64,000 nt of DNA from Lysinibacillus telephonicus (GCF_003966145.1 NZ_RXNR01000011.1:27284-91283), one strand, 5' to 3'. Numbered from the stretch's first letter, positions 25,088-33,823 are shown. Numbers and translations: made by a program. The notes: generated from the letters alone by a model not told the origin.

Positions 25088-25936
25088 CTAAATTAAAGCG
25101 TAAATAAAAATAATGCAAATTAAGCTAAATACAATAAGTGACCACATCGCCATAACCAAAGGTATCTTAATTTGATTACTTTGTAATGGGTTTAACAAAT
25201 ATTCAATTCTATAATTTACAGAAGACTCAGCAAAGGAGGCATATGCAAAAGACTTTGAATCTAGTTTTCCTACTTTCAGCATTTTTAATAATGCACTTCC
25301 AATATGAATTGCTGATTGTTGTTTTTCAATTGCATTTTCATCCGCCATAATTTCTTGAATAATGCGGTAATTTTCATTAAACCATTTTAAAATAGGAATG
25401 TAAGGTAATATTGCTGCACTAATTGAAAGTAAAAATAATTTTAAAGGATCATGGCTCTTCTTATGATACATCTCATGAAAAATAACCGCCTCTAATTCCT
25501 CTTCACTAAGCACTGCAACTAATGCTGTTGACAGAACAATTTTAGGGGAAATAAATCCTATTGTAATAGCTACTGGAACAGGATAAGAAATGACAATAAA
25601 GTCCTCTTTTCCAGTTCCGTAACGATAATTATATTCTTCTGATAGTTTTTTATTTTCATATTGATGTAATTTTGCCTTTAAACGAATCGTATGGATTATT
25701 TGGGTGCCAATTTTCCATAAGGAAAAAAGAACAGTGGACAAAACTAATATATCAACAGCATATTGAAGTGAAGTTAAACCTATCATTTTTAATGTATTTT
25801 GACATACTTCAATAATATTAAAATTTAAATTTGTCCCAGATAATAGAGCAATTAAATAGGCAATCATTTGAATTAAAATCGTTCCAGATATGACAATAGA
25901 CAAGAAGAACATTTTTGTTGATTGATATTTATTCAT
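25088..25936 (-). CDS. M56-family membrane metallopeptidase (BlaR1/MecR1-like, no sensor domain)
   Basis: A 282-residue membrane protease with the zinc motif HEMYHKKSHDP (HEXXH, about residues 154-158) between membrane segments. In BlaR1/MecR1 such a domain inactivates the partner repressor; here the C-terminal penicillin-sensor domain is absent, so only the protease half is present, as in many BlaI-linked M56 proteins. The gene overlaps the end of the BlaI-type regulator by eight bases and would be cotranscribed with it. The signal is unknown; proximity of bdbDC suggests envelope thiol or folding stress. Confidence 0.85.
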   Translation of the reverse strand: MNKYQSTKMFFLSIVISGTILIQMIAYLIALLSGTNLNFNIIEVCQNTLKMIGLTSLQYAVDILVLSTVLFSLWKIGTQIIHTIRLKAKLHQYENKKLSEEYNYRYGTGKEDFIVISYPVPVAITIGFISPKIVLSTALVAVLSEEELEAVIFHEMYHKKSHDPLKLFLLSISAAILPYIPILKWFNENYRIIQEIMADENAIEKQQSAIHIGSALLKMLKVGKLDSKSFAYASFAESSVNYRIEYLLNPLQSNQIKIPLVMAMWSLIVFSLICIIFIYALI

Positions 25937-26351
25937 TGCGTTTATCCTTTTTCAATTCTTTAATCTTCAATTCAAGCTTTGCTACAAGATCGTCATCAAC
26001 ATCCTCAAGTGCATCCAACATATGACTAACGACTACATTTCCAAACTCGTCCATTAACTCATGCGTCATTTCTTTTGATTGTGTATTTAAAAAATCCTGC
26101 CTTGATTGAATCGGATTATAATATGAGGATCTTCCTACAACTTTCCGATCAAGAATTCCCTTCTCCACTAAACGATTCATTACAGTCATTACAGTATTAA
26201 AATTTGTAGATTTTTCTTTTTCGAGAACTGATTGAACTTCCTTAATCGTCATCTGTTCATTATCCCAAAGGATGTCCATAATTTTTGCCTCTAGAGGTCC
26301 GAAAAAGCGGTTTAAACCACTTTCCTGCATATTAAACTTTCGAATTTTCAA
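25929..26351 (-). CDS. BlaI/MecI/CopY-family transcriptional repressor
   Basis: A 140-residue winged-helix repressor: LEAKIMDILWDNEQMTIKEVQSVLEKEKSTNFNTVMTVMNRLVEKGILDRKVVGRSSYY is the DNA-binding part, seen as two halves around TNFNTVMTVMNRL, and the C-terminal helices dimerise. Such repressors leave DNA after cleavage by an M56 protease, which is encoded directly downstream with an 8-base overlap. An inverted repeat just upstream suggests autoregulation; a like repeat before bdbD suggests the disulfide genes are also targets. Confidence 0.9.
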   Translation of the reverse strand: MKIRKFNMQESGLNRFFGPLEAKIMDILWDNEQMTIKEVQSVLEKEKSTNFNTVMTVMNRLVEKGILDRKVVGRSSYYNPIQSRQDFLNTQSKEMTHELMDEFGNVVVSHMLDALEDVDDDLVAKLELKIKELKKDKRNE

Positions 26352-26364
26352 ATTACCTCACCTC

Positions 26365-26383
26365 ACATTACTCATTGTAGTGT
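26365..26383. promoter_or_regulatory. BlaI-type operator candidate upstream of the repressor gene
   Basis: ACATTAC-TCATT-GTAGTGT, arms matching in six of seven pairs, lies 14 bases before the repressor start. Same spacing and the identical GTAGTGT half occur before bdbD. Confidence 0.6.
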
Positions 26384-26474
26384 TAGAACGATTACCCGTC
26401 AACTATTAATAATTAACGATAAATTTCAGATGACTGCCTGCAATTGCGTATGTTTTGCCATTGCAATGTTTCAA

Positions 26475-26506
26475 TTAAAAAAGGCTGACCCAAAGAGAGT
26501 CAACCT
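26475..26506 (-). terminator. Terminator of the aldo/keto reductase gene
   Basis: On the minus strand AGGTTGAC faces GGTCAGCCT, followed by TTTTTT. Confidence 0.7.
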
Positions 26507-26522
26507 ATAATTACTCTAACGA

Positions 26523-27362
26523 TTAGAAATCAAAATGGAAATTGTCGGGGTTTTGACCAAAACGTTGATTTTTATTTAATTTATCGATTTGGGCCACTTG
26601 TTCTTGTGAAAGCTCAAAATCAAAAATTTGCATATTTTCTTCAATTCGGCTTGGTGTAACAGACTTTGGTATCGAAATAATACCATGTTGATAATGCCAG
26701 CGCAGGATTACTTGAGCAGTTGATTTTTCTAATTGCTGTGCGATTTTTGTAATCGTTGCATCCTGTAAAACTCCTCCACGTCCAAGAGGCGACCATGCAG
26801 TTACAGCGATATCGTTTTCTTTACAAAACTCACGCAGCTCTAATTGTGTAAGATAAGGATGCAGTTCAATTTGGTTTACCATAGGTTTCACGTTCGCTGT
26901 AGCGAAGATTTTTTCTAGATGGTGTGCATGATGATTTGATACACCTGGTACACGAATCAACTTTTCTTCATAAAGTCGCTCAATTGCACGGTAAGTATCC
27001 ACCAATTTATCCTCTACAGGCCAATGTGTTAAATATAAATCAATATAATCAAGCCCAAGTTTTTCCAATGATGTTTCAAATGCACGTAATGTTTCATCAT
27101 AACCTTGATCTGAATTCCATACTTTTGTTGTAACAAAAATTTCTTCTCTAGGAACTCGAGAGTTGCGAATTGCTTCTCCAACCTCTCCCTCATTTTTATA
27201 AAGTGCTGCTGTATCAATTGCACGATACCCAACTTCTAAGGCTTTTGAAACTGCTTGAATAGCCTCCTCAGGATCAGTCATTTTAAACACACCTAGACCT
27301 AAGTAAGGCATATTCACTCCATTTGTTAAAACTTTTGATGGTATAACTGTCAAATTGCTCAC
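26523..27362 (-). CDS. Aldo/keto reductase
   Basis: A 279-residue TIM-barrel NADPH-dependent carbonyl reductase. The catalytic tetrad is visible: Asp in RAIDTAALYKNEGEVG, Tyr in the same stretch, Lys in VTTKVWN and His in LYLTHWPVED. The signature IPKSVTPSRIEEN near the C-terminus binds the cofactor phosphate. Length and motifs fit the YvgN/YtbE group, which reduces methylglyoxal and other aldehydes. Single gene; ATG 27362 is preceded by AAGGGGAG. Confidence 0.92.
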   Translation of the reverse strand: MSNLTVIPSKVLTNGVNMPYLGLGVFKMTDPEEAIQAVSKALEVGYRAIDTAALYKNEGEVGEAIRNSRVPREEIFVTTKVWNSDQGYDETLRAFETSLEKLGLDYIDLYLTHWPVEDKLVDTYRAIERLYEEKLIRVPGVSNHHAHHLEKIFATANVKPMVNQIELHPYLTQLELREFCKENDIAVTAWSPLGRGGVLQDATITKIAQQLEKSTAQVILRWHYQHGIISIPKSVTPSRIEENMQIFDFELSQEQVAQIDKLNKNQRFGQNPDNFHFDF

Positions 27363-27616
27363 TCCCCTTTTTCAATATCTTCCATTATACGATGAACTGT
27401 AATCTTTACTTAAAAGATATGCTTAATTATTTAATTTTTTCTTAATTTCGTTGGAAAAATAGATTCTTATTTAGTAAATTTCAAAAAAATATATTTAATT
27501 TCTACCATCATTCTCGTTCTAAGACTCTTGAACTATAAATATATTAATAAGAAAGACCTTTTTATCATGGTCACGTAATTTTTGTATGGAATATTTTTGA
27601 AAAGGAGCTGATCGTT

Positions 27617-29230
27617 ATGATGGAAACACCTTTACTATTAACAAGCTTTTTAAAACGTGCAGAGAGATATTTTCCTCACAAATTAATCATCTCTAGAACA
27701 AGCCCTGAAACAATACACCGCATTACGTACAAGGAATATGTAAAGCGAACTCACAAACTTGCTGCTGCATTAACAAAACTAGGTATGAAAAAAGGGACAA
27801 AAGTTGGTTCATTCGCTTGGAACCATCATCGTCATTTAGAAGCTTATTTTGCTGTACCTTGTGCAGGGGCAATTTTGCATATGGTTAATATTCGCCTTTC
27901 GCCTGAACATATTATTTATGTCATCAACCACGCCGAGGATGAAATTTTATTAATTGATGGGGACTTGTTCCCACTGCTTAGTAAAGCGATTCCATACTTA
28001 AAAACAGTAAAACATATTGTTGTAATGCAAGATAATATGGAAGTTCCTGAATCAACTTTCCCAAATGTCTACTCATACGAAAAACTATTAGCGGAAGCAG
28101 ATGATAACTTTGCTTTCCCTGAAGATTTAGATGAAAACTCCCCTGCTGGCATGTGTTATACAAGCGCAACTACTGGCATGCCTAAAGGTGTCGTTTATTC
28201 ACACCGCGGTTTAGTACTACACAGTCTTGCACTTGGTTTAAGTGATAGCATGGGTATTCGTGAAAAAGATGTCATTATGCCAATTGTGCCAATGTTCCAT
28301 GTAAATGCATGGGGAATGCCGTTTGCTGCTGTAAACTATGGATCTACTCAAGTTCTACCTGGTCCTATGTTCACACCTTCTCTACTGCTTGATTTAATCG
28401 AACAAGAAAAAGTTACAGTTACTGCTGGCGTTCCAACTATTTGGCTAGGTGTTGCTCAAGAGCAAGAGAAAAATCCGAGAGATTTATCATCTCTTCGCTC
28501 AGTTGTTTGCGGCGGGTCTGCCTCTCCAAAAGGACTTATTAAAACATTTGAAGACAAATTTAATGTTCCTTTTGTCGTTGGGTATGGAATGACTGAAACA
28601 ACACCAATTGTCTCTTTATCAACCTATACTTCTGAAATGGAAGATTGGACTCGAGAACAAAAATTAGATATTCGTGCAACACAAGGATTACCTGTATCTT
28701 TATTGGACACAGAAGTGGTAAATGAAGCTGGCGAGGTTCCTTGGGACGGTCAAACAATGGGTGAACTTCGCATTCGCGGTCCTTGGATTGCAGATGAATA
28801 CTATAAAGATGAACGAACAGTAGAAGCATTTAAAGATGGATGGCTTTATACAGGCGATATAGCAGTAGTTACTCCTGAAGGATATATAAAGATTACGGAC
28901 CGAACAAAAGATTTAATTAAAAGCGGTGGCGAATGGATTTCTTCTGTTGATTTGGAAAACGCATTAATGACACATGAAGCCGTTTTTGAAGCAGCTGTAA
29001 TCGCTATTCCTCATGAAAAATGGCAAGAGCGTCCCCTTGCATGTGTTGTATTAAAAGAAGGGAAAGACGCTACGAAAGAGGAGTTAATAAGCTTTTTAGA
29101 AGGACAATTTGCTAAATGGTGGCTGCCAGATGATGTTGTATTTATAAACGAAATTCCGAAAACATCTGTAGGTAAATTTTTAAAAGCAAAACTCCGCGAG
29201 GATCTAAAGGACTATCAAGTAATTATATAG
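27617..29230 (+). CDS. Long-chain fatty-acid (acyl) CoA ligase
   Basis: A 537-residue AMP-forming acyl-CoA synthetase. The AMP-binding P-loop-like motif is CYTSATTGMPKGVVYSHRG, then YGMTETTPIVSL (A5), LYTGDIAVVTPEGYIKITDRTKDLIKSGGEWIS (hinge region, seen in parts) and the catalytic Lys in TSVGKFLKAKLRE. It activates a carboxylic acid to acyl-CoA through acyl-AMP. ATG 27617 follows AAAAGGAGC. Related enzymes are medium- or long-chain ligases; chain length cannot be told. No neighbouring beta-oxidation gene is adjacent. Confidence 0.92.
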   Translation: MMETPLLLTSFLKRAERYFPHKLIISRTSPETIHRITYKEYVKRTHKLAAALTKLGMKKGTKVGSFAWNHHRHLEAYFAVPCAGAILHMVNIRLSPEHIIYVINHAEDEILLIDGDLFPLLSKAIPYLKTVKHIVVMQDNMEVPESTFPNVYSYEKLLAEADDNFAFPEDLDENSPAGMCYTSATTGMPKGVVYSHRGLVLHSLALGLSDSMGIREKDVIMPIVPMFHVNAWGMPFAAVNYGSTQVLPGPMFTPSLLLDLIEQEKVTVTAGVPTIWLGVAQEQEKNPRDLSSLRSVVCGGSASPKGLIKTFEDKFNVPFVVGYGMTETTPIVSLSTYTSEMEDWTREQKLDIRATQGLPVSLLDTEVVNEAGEVPWDGQTMGELRIRGPWIADEYYKDERTVEAFKDGWLYTGDIAVVTPEGYIKITDRTKDLIKSGGEWISSVDLENALMTHEAVFEAAVIAIPHEKWQERPLACVVLKEGKDATKEELISFLEGQFAKWWLPDDVVFINEIPKTSVGKFLKAKLREDLKDYQVII

Positions 29231-29345
29231 TGATGCCGCCAAGTAATAAGTTCTGAACCATTATAGACATAAATTAATGTAGTAAAGTTGTTATCTATGA
29301 GCTATACTAAAAATAGAGATTTTATAACATGAGGAGGATACTTCC

Positions 29346-29438
29346 ATGAACTTATTATTAATTCTTGGTGTTATTGTAGCTTTCCTAGTTGCTATCTTCA
29401 CAGCTGGCTACGAAGGTGACTATACTTCAGAAAAATAA
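29346..29438 (+). CDS. Small membrane protein (30 residues)
   Basis: A tiny gene with an excellent ribosome site (GAGGAGGA) seven bases before its ATG. The product starts MNLLLILGVIVAFLVAIFT and ends AGYEGDYTSEK: one hydrophobic segment followed by a short acidic tail. A terminator follows directly. The combination of ribosome site, codon order and terminator supports a real gene. I do not recognise the family; single-pass microproteins of this size often bind larger membrane complexes. Confidence 0.7.
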   Translation: MNLLLILGVIVAFLVAIFTAGYEGDYTSEK

Positions 29439-29440
29439 TC

Positions 29441-29486
29441 TCAAAAGAAGGAGTGATAACTATTGTTGTCACTTCTTCTTTTTTAT
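29441..29486 (+). terminator. Terminator of the small membrane protein gene
   Basis: AAGAAGGAGTGATAAC pairs with GTTGTCACTTCTTCTT, then a T run. Confidence 0.85.
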
Positions 29487-29512
29487 TCTATTGTAGAGAT
29501 TTTTGATTTATT

Positions 29513-29603
29513 ATTGCCCGATTTTGTGAAATTATCGCTCTAATTTGTGAATTTATCGCCCATATTAGTGACAATATCGCTCTCTTTTATAAACTTATCG
29601 CCT
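29513..29603. repeat. 21-bp phased array of ATYGCYC cores
   Basis: Five cores (ATTGCCC, ATCGCTC, ATCGCCC, ATCGCTC, ATCGCCT) begin at 29513, 29534, 29555, 29576 and 29597, exactly 21 bases apart, with AT-rich variable DNA between. The step equals that of the array near 13740-14412 but the core differs. Confidence 0.85.
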
Positions 29604-29682
29604 TTTTAACTTTTCAAGCAAGGCGCTTGCTCTTTTCCTATGTTAATGTTTTCATTAGTTTAAAAAACAAGGAGGCCTTTAT

Positions 29683-30570
29683 ATGCCTACACATTTTCAT
29701 AAAAAGCCTAACAATTATGTTTCCCATGTTCAAATAAAAGTATCAAACTTACAAAGTTCAGTTGATTATTATAAAACGATTATTGGATTCAAAGTGCTTG
29801 AACAAACTACAAATACAGCAATTTTAACAATCGATGGTACAGATAGTATTCTTTCTTTGGAAGAAGTACCAAACGCACAGCCTTTACAAAACGGTCAAAC
29901 AGGTCTTTATCATTTTGCAATCCTTTTACCGACCCGCAAAGATTTAGGAAACTTTATTCAGCATATTATAAAGCACAATGTTCGAATAGGTGCTGGAGAT
30001 CATCATGTTAGTGAAGCTATATATTTAAATGATCCAGATGGAAATGGAATCGAAGTTTATTCAGATCGACCTGAAGATGAATGGATTTGGTACGGTGATT
30101 CAACAGTCCATATGGTAACTGAACAACTCAATATCCCTTCGATTTTGGCTAATGCCAATAATTTGTGGGATGGGCTCCCTAATGGGACAGTAATGGGACA
30201 TATCCATCTTTCTGTCGCAAATTTACATGACTCTGAAAAATTTTATACTGAAGGATTAGGATTCGAAGTTGTAGCGCGCTACGGAACTCAAGCTCTATTT
30301 ATTTCAACAGGTAAGTATCATCATCATATTGGGCTTAATATTTGGAACAGCGCTGATGGGGCACCTGCACCAGTAAATAGCCTTGGATTAAAATCATTTA
30401 CGCTTGTATTAAATAATCTTGAACAGACTGAACAAATTAAAGATAGTTTAACAAAAATCGGAGCAAAAATAGAGCACTTTGAAGAGGCTCCTAATTTTGG
30501 CGGCAGCCAAGCGTTTTCTACTATTGATCCTTCTGGAATTCGAATCATCTTCACTTTAGAGGGTGAATGA
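29683..30570 (+). CDS. VOC-family dioxygenase/glyoxalase-like protein (CatE-like)
   Basis: A 295-residue protein made of two vicinal-oxygen-chelate modules. Each begins with a conserved His strand: VSHVQIKVSNLQSSVDYYKT and GHIHLSVANLHDSEKFYTEG. The GNGIEVYSDRPEDEWIW stretch is characteristic of the CatE/YfiE group of extradiol dioxygenases (catechol-2,3-dioxygenase) in Bacillus. Metal ligands are probably His in the second module, HHHIGLNIWN and a terminal Glu (RIIFTLEGE). ATG 29683 follows AAGGAGG. Substrate is inferred only from family. Confidence 0.87.
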   Translation: MPTHFHKKPNNYVSHVQIKVSNLQSSVDYYKTIIGFKVLEQTTNTAILTIDGTDSILSLEEVPNAQPLQNGQTGLYHFAILLPTRKDLGNFIQHIIKHNVRIGAGDHHVSEAIYLNDPDGNGIEVYSDRPEDEWIWYGDSTVHMVTEQLNIPSILANANNLWDGLPNGTVMGHIHLSVANLHDSEKFYTEGLGFEVVARYGTQALFISTGKYHHHIGLNIWNSADGAPAPVNSLGLKSFTLVLNNLEQTEQIKDSLTKIGAKIEHFEEAPNFGGSQAFSTIDPSGIRIIFTLEGE

Positions 30571-30639
30571 TTTAGATTAAACTATAAGTATGAGTTTATT
30601 ACACTAGCTCAATGGCTAAAATGTTGAGATGAAGCAAAT

Positions 30640-30685
30640 AAAAAAGCATTTTACCCCTACATTTGTAGAAGTAAAATGCTTTTTT
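30640..30685. terminator. Bidirectional terminator
   Basis: AAAAAAGCATTTTAC faces GTAAAATGCTTTTTT between the convergent VOC and trmL genes. Confidence 0.9.
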
Positions 30686-31166
30686 ATTTCAAGCCTGGAT
30701 AATTTTGCTGCCTTAAAGCTTCATAAATGACAATGGCTGCAGTATTCGATAAATTTAGCGAACGAACATGATTACTTTGTGGAATACGCAAGCACATATC
30801 CCGGCGTTCATATGCGAAATCCTTTGGTAAACCTGTTGTTTCCTTCCCAAACATAAAATAAATATCTCGCTCACGATTACTAAAATCATGAGTCGTAAAT
30901 GGCTCATCACTATATGTTTCGATTAAATACACATCGCCATCCTTTGAATACTCCAAAAAGTCTTCTAGCGAATCATGATATACGACATTAACATGCTCCC
31001 AATAATCAAGACCCGCGCGCTTTAGCATTTTATCATCAGTTGAAAATCCTAAAGGACGGATTAAATGCAATGATGTATTTGTTCCTGCACAGGTCCTCGC
31101 AATATTTCCTGTATTTGCAGGTATTTCAGGTTGATATAACACAATATGCAATGGCAAACTAGACAC
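30684..31166 (-). CDS. trmL: tRNA (cytidine/uridine-2'-O)-methyltransferase TrmL
   Basis: A 160-residue SPOUT-class methyltransferase that modifies the wobble base of tRNA-Leu. Family marks are HIVLYQPEIPANTGNIARTC at the start, LIRPLGFSTDDKMLKRAGLDYW, FGKETTGLP and the knot motif RIPQSNHVRSLNLSNTAAIV. Length equals that of B. subtilis CspR/TrmL. It follows queG on the same strand, a pairing seen in other Bacilli, though a repeat element of about 200 bp separates them here. Confidence 0.93.
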   Translation of the reverse strand: MSSLPLHIVLYQPEIPANTGNIARTCAGTNTSLHLIRPLGFSTDDKMLKRAGLDYWEHVNVVYHDSLEDFLEYSKDGDVYLIETYSDEPFTTHDFSNRERDIYFMFGKETTGLPKDFAYERRDMCLRIPQSNHVRSLNLSNTAAIVIYEALRQQNYPGLK

Positions 31167-31380
31167 TTCCCTCTTAGAAAAGCGTAAGCACTCCGCTTAG
31201 CCCCGTGTCGATAAAACGTCACATCGTATGGCATTGTCGGCACTTGCACATCCATGTGTTGCGGGGCCTGAATCCGTGAAGCTTTTTTAGCTTTCGAGCG
31301 AGAGCAGACCGCGATGTCGAGGGGCCGGGTGCTGGAGTTAGACACTCTTCAAAAAATTTTATACTTCTTCTAAACAATTT
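31161..31380. repeat. Dispersed intergenic repeat (MITE-like) between queG and trmL
   Basis: A GC-richer block without a gene. Its left part AAAAGCGTAAGCACTCCGC, TTAGCCCC and right part CGAGGGGCCGGGTGCTGGAG, TTAGACACTC are imperfect inverted copies of each other, as in the AAGCG/GAGGGGCT-type intergenic elements common in Bacillaceae. Related partial copies occur at 7449-7506 and about 61850-61945. Confidence 0.65.
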
Positions 31381-31383
31381 CTA

Positions 31384-32523
31384 TTATAATGAAACATTTA
31401 ATAGTTTAATTCCTTTTTCTATTTCACGAAGCACGTCCTCATCACTCTCTTGTTCATAAGCTTTTGATAAGGCTTCTTCTGCTAACGGACCCCCAATTTT
31501 GCCGATTGCCCAAGCAGCAGTACCGCGCATTACTGGTCGTTCATCTTTTTTCATCACATCAATTAAATCTGGTACTGCAGACTGTTCTCTAAAATGTGCT
31601 AATGCAATAATTGCATTTCGCTGAATTGGCTTTTTCCCACGCCATGAGCCAGACATTGAACCAAACTTTGCTTTAAATTCTTTATTTGAAATTTTTAATA
31701 ATGGCTGTAACAATGGTTTTGCCAGCTCGGGATCAGGCTTAAATTCCTCATGTATCCAATTCGTTTTCCCTTTATTTTTTGGACATACAGTTTGGCAAGT
31801 ATCACAGCCATAAATCCGATTTCCAATTTCTGTACGGAATTCATCTGGCAGAAAGTCTTTTGTTTGCGTTAAAAATGCGACACACCTTTGAGCATTCAAT
31901 TGACCTGCTTCTACTAGAGCACCTGTTGGGCAAACGTCTAAGCAAAGTGTACAGTCGCCACACTCATTTTCAATAGGGTCATCTGGTGCAAACGGAATAT
32001 TTGTAATCATTTCACCTAGGTAAACGTATGAACCAAACTCAGGTGTGATGATGGAGCAATTTTTCCCACTCCAACCAATGCCCGCACGTTCAGCTACTGC
32101 ACGATCAACAAGTTCTCCCGTATCCACCATTGACTTAACTTGGACAGTTGGCACTCGTTCTTTTAGCCATTCTTCGATTAATTTGAGGCGTTCTCTAACT
32201 GCCACGTGATAATCAATTCCCCACGATGCGCGGGCAAAAATCCCTCGGCGCGACCCTTTTTTTCCAACTGGAGCATCCTTCATTTTCGAAGGGTAGGCTA
32301 AGGCTATGGCAATAATACTTTCCGCACTATTTAAAAGTCTTATTGGTTCGGTGCGCTTTTCGATATCGGATTCTTCAAAGCCTGATTGATAGCCTAATTC
32401 CTGTTGGCGTTTTAGTCGGTTTTTCAACTCATTAAATGGAGAAGCATGTGTAAAACCGATTTTATCGACGCCAATTGATTTTGCGTATTCAATTAACTCG
32501 GATTGCAAAGATTCGATTTTCAT
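31384..32523 (-). CDS. queG: Epoxyqueuosine reductase
   Basis: A 379-residue cobalamin-dependent iron-sulfur enzyme that performs the last step of queuosine synthesis in tRNA. Two ferredoxin-like clusters are clear: CGDCTLCLDVCPTGAL and CDTCQTVCPKNKG. The N-terminal part (SIGVDKIGFTHASPF) is the DUF1730/cobalamin domain. The C-terminal hundred residues carry HEAT-like repeats (ALAHFREQSAVPDLIDVMKK; GTAAWAIGKIGGPLAEEAL), as in Bacillus QueG, used for tRNA binding. ATG 32523 follows AGGAGAAGG. Confidence 0.95.
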   Translation of the reverse strand: MKIESLQSELIEYAKSIGVDKIGFTHASPFNELKNRLKRQQELGYQSGFEESDIEKRTEPIRLLNSAESIIAIALAYPSKMKDAPVGKKGSRRGIFARASWGIDYHVAVRERLKLIEEWLKERVPTVQVKSMVDTGELVDRAVAERAGIGWSGKNCSIITPEFGSYVYLGEMITNIPFAPDDPIENECGDCTLCLDVCPTGALVEAGQLNAQRCVAFLTQTKDFLPDEFRTEIGNRIYGCDTCQTVCPKNKGKTNWIHEEFKPDPELAKPLLQPLLKISNKEFKAKFGSMSGSWRGKKPIQRNAIIALAHFREQSAVPDLIDVMKKDERPVMRGTAAWAIGKIGGPLAEEALSKAYEQESDEDVLREIEKGIKLLNVSL

Positions 32524-32607
32524 TTCCCATCCTTCTCCTTTTCTGTTAGTATTTATGGTAACATCGCAAAATTACGCGTAATTTAACTATAGTAGGTGAT
32601 TTTAACA

Positions 32608-33297
32608 ATGAACATTTCATTAAGCAATTCACTTCTAACTACCAATGACCAATTAAAAATCGGCATTATCCATTATACCAAAATTATTGTGTCAGAATCT
32701 CCTCAAATGATAAAAGGACGCACACAACTTTATCAAGAGAACCTATATTTAGAACTTCAAGAAAATCCTGTTACTGAGCGTCCTGGGATTGCAGAGTGGC
32801 GGAAAATTTGGAAGTCATTGGGCGCTGACCCAAACCGCTATCGCCATTCCGCTGAAAGTTTAATACGTCGTATTGCAAAACAAAACTATTTAACTCCATT
32901 TCATTCAGCAGTAGATTTAAATAATTTCTTTTCATTACAATATGAAATTCCAATAGGCATTTACGATATTGCAAAAATTCATGGAGATATTGAAATTGCT
33001 TTAGGCGATGAAGAAACAGGCTATGAAGGACTAAATGGCCGATTCAATTCGCTAAAAAACATTTTATTTAGTAAAGATGCAGAAGGGGCTTTCGGTAGTC
33101 CATTTGTTGATTCAATAAGAACTGCAGTAACTGAAGAAACTCATGATGCAATTCAAATCTTTTATTTGCGCCCATCACTGCAGGAAAACGAATGCAAGGA
33201 GCTGCTGGAATCTGCCGGTAAGATGTTTACACAAATTAATGGCGGCGACTATACAACGGAATTATTAACAAAAGATAATCCAGTATTAACAATTTAG
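32608..33297 (+). CDS. B3/B4 tRNA-binding-domain protein
   Basis: A 229-residue protein corresponding to the B3/B4 domain of the phenylalanyl-tRNA synthetase beta chain standing alone (COG3382). Recognisable parts are ERPGIAEWRKIWKSLGADPNRYRHSAESLIRRI and TPFHSAVDLNNFFSLQYEIPIGIYD, shown here in segments. Free B3/B4 proteins are suspected of aminoacyl-tRNA editing. The start is ATG 32608 with AGGTG nine bases upstream; a GTG twelve bases earlier overlaps that site. The next gene begins 13 bases after the stop, likely the same operon. Confidence 0.85.
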   Translation: MNISLSNSLLTTNDQLKIGIIHYTKIIVSESPQMIKGRTQLYQENLYLELQENPVTERPGIAEWRKIWKSLGADPNRYRHSAESLIRRIAKQNYLTPFHSAVDLNNFFSLQYEIPIGIYDIAKIHGDIEIALGDEETGYEGLNGRFNSLKNILFSKDAEGAFGSPFVDSIRTAVTEETHDAIQIFYLRPSLQENECKELLESAGKMFTQINGGDYTTELLTKDNPVLTI

Positions 33298-33310
33298 AGG
33301 AGCTGATTGT

Positions 33311-33823
33311 GTGAAAAAGATACCTTTAGCAGAAGGGGTTAAATTAAAGAGCATTTTGACAAAAAAAATTCAAGAATTAATAAGTGAAATTCATTTAGTT
33401 TCTCATGCCGTTGTAGAAAAGGGGGAGAAACCAAATCCATCTGGAAGACCACTTAATGAAGTAGAGAAGGAACTTGCTCAAGTACGCAAAGACTCCCGGA
33501 CACTTGATAAGCTTATTTACCGAGCAAATATCGACAATACTATATCTTTTAAAGGGGAAGAACTGCCGATAGTTGAAGCAATTGAATTAGCTTCCCAATT
33601 ACGAGCTGAAGCCAGCCTTTATAAAGATCTCGGCAAAGAAGAAAGAGAACGACTATATAGTACTAGCGACAACATTATTTTCTATCAAGTTGCGATGTAC
33701 GATCCTGCTGAGTATCGCAATCGTGCAAATGAATTAGAAAAAGATGCTCATAGATTATCAAACTTAATCAACGCAAAAAATTATCAAGTAGAAATTGAAT
33801 TTGACGATTCAAATTACTTCTAG
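33311..33823 (+). CDS. Hypothetical helical protein, possibly DIP1984/septicolysin-like
   Basis: A 170-residue soluble, mostly helical protein starting at GTG 33311 after GAGGAGC. The layout (helix, VEKGEKPNPSGRPLNEVEKEL, LDKLIYRANIDNTISFKGEELPIVEAIELASQL, long helices) resembles the DIP1984 family pattern of a short loop between two long helices and an I-x-NTN-x-F motif. This match is by eye and not firm. It probably forms an operon with the B3/B4 gene. No signal peptide or membrane segment is seen. Confidence 0.6.
   Translation: MKKIPLAEGVKLKSILTKKIQELISEIHLVSHAVVEKGEKPNPSGRPLNEVEKELAQVRKDSRTLDKLIYRANIDNTISFKGEELPIVEAIELASQLRAEASLYKDLGKEERERLYSTSDNIIFYQVAMYDPAEYRNRANELEKDAHRLSNLINAKNYQVEIEFDDSNYF

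Noticed and set aside
25088..26351. Beta-lactam resistance regulation by BlaI/BlaR1
   Set aside because: The M56 protein lacks the penicillin-binding sensor domain and no beta-lactamase gene is adjacent.
29513..29603. CRISPR-like array at 21-bp spacing
   Set aside because: Cores are only about seven bases and the period is far too short; no cas genes.
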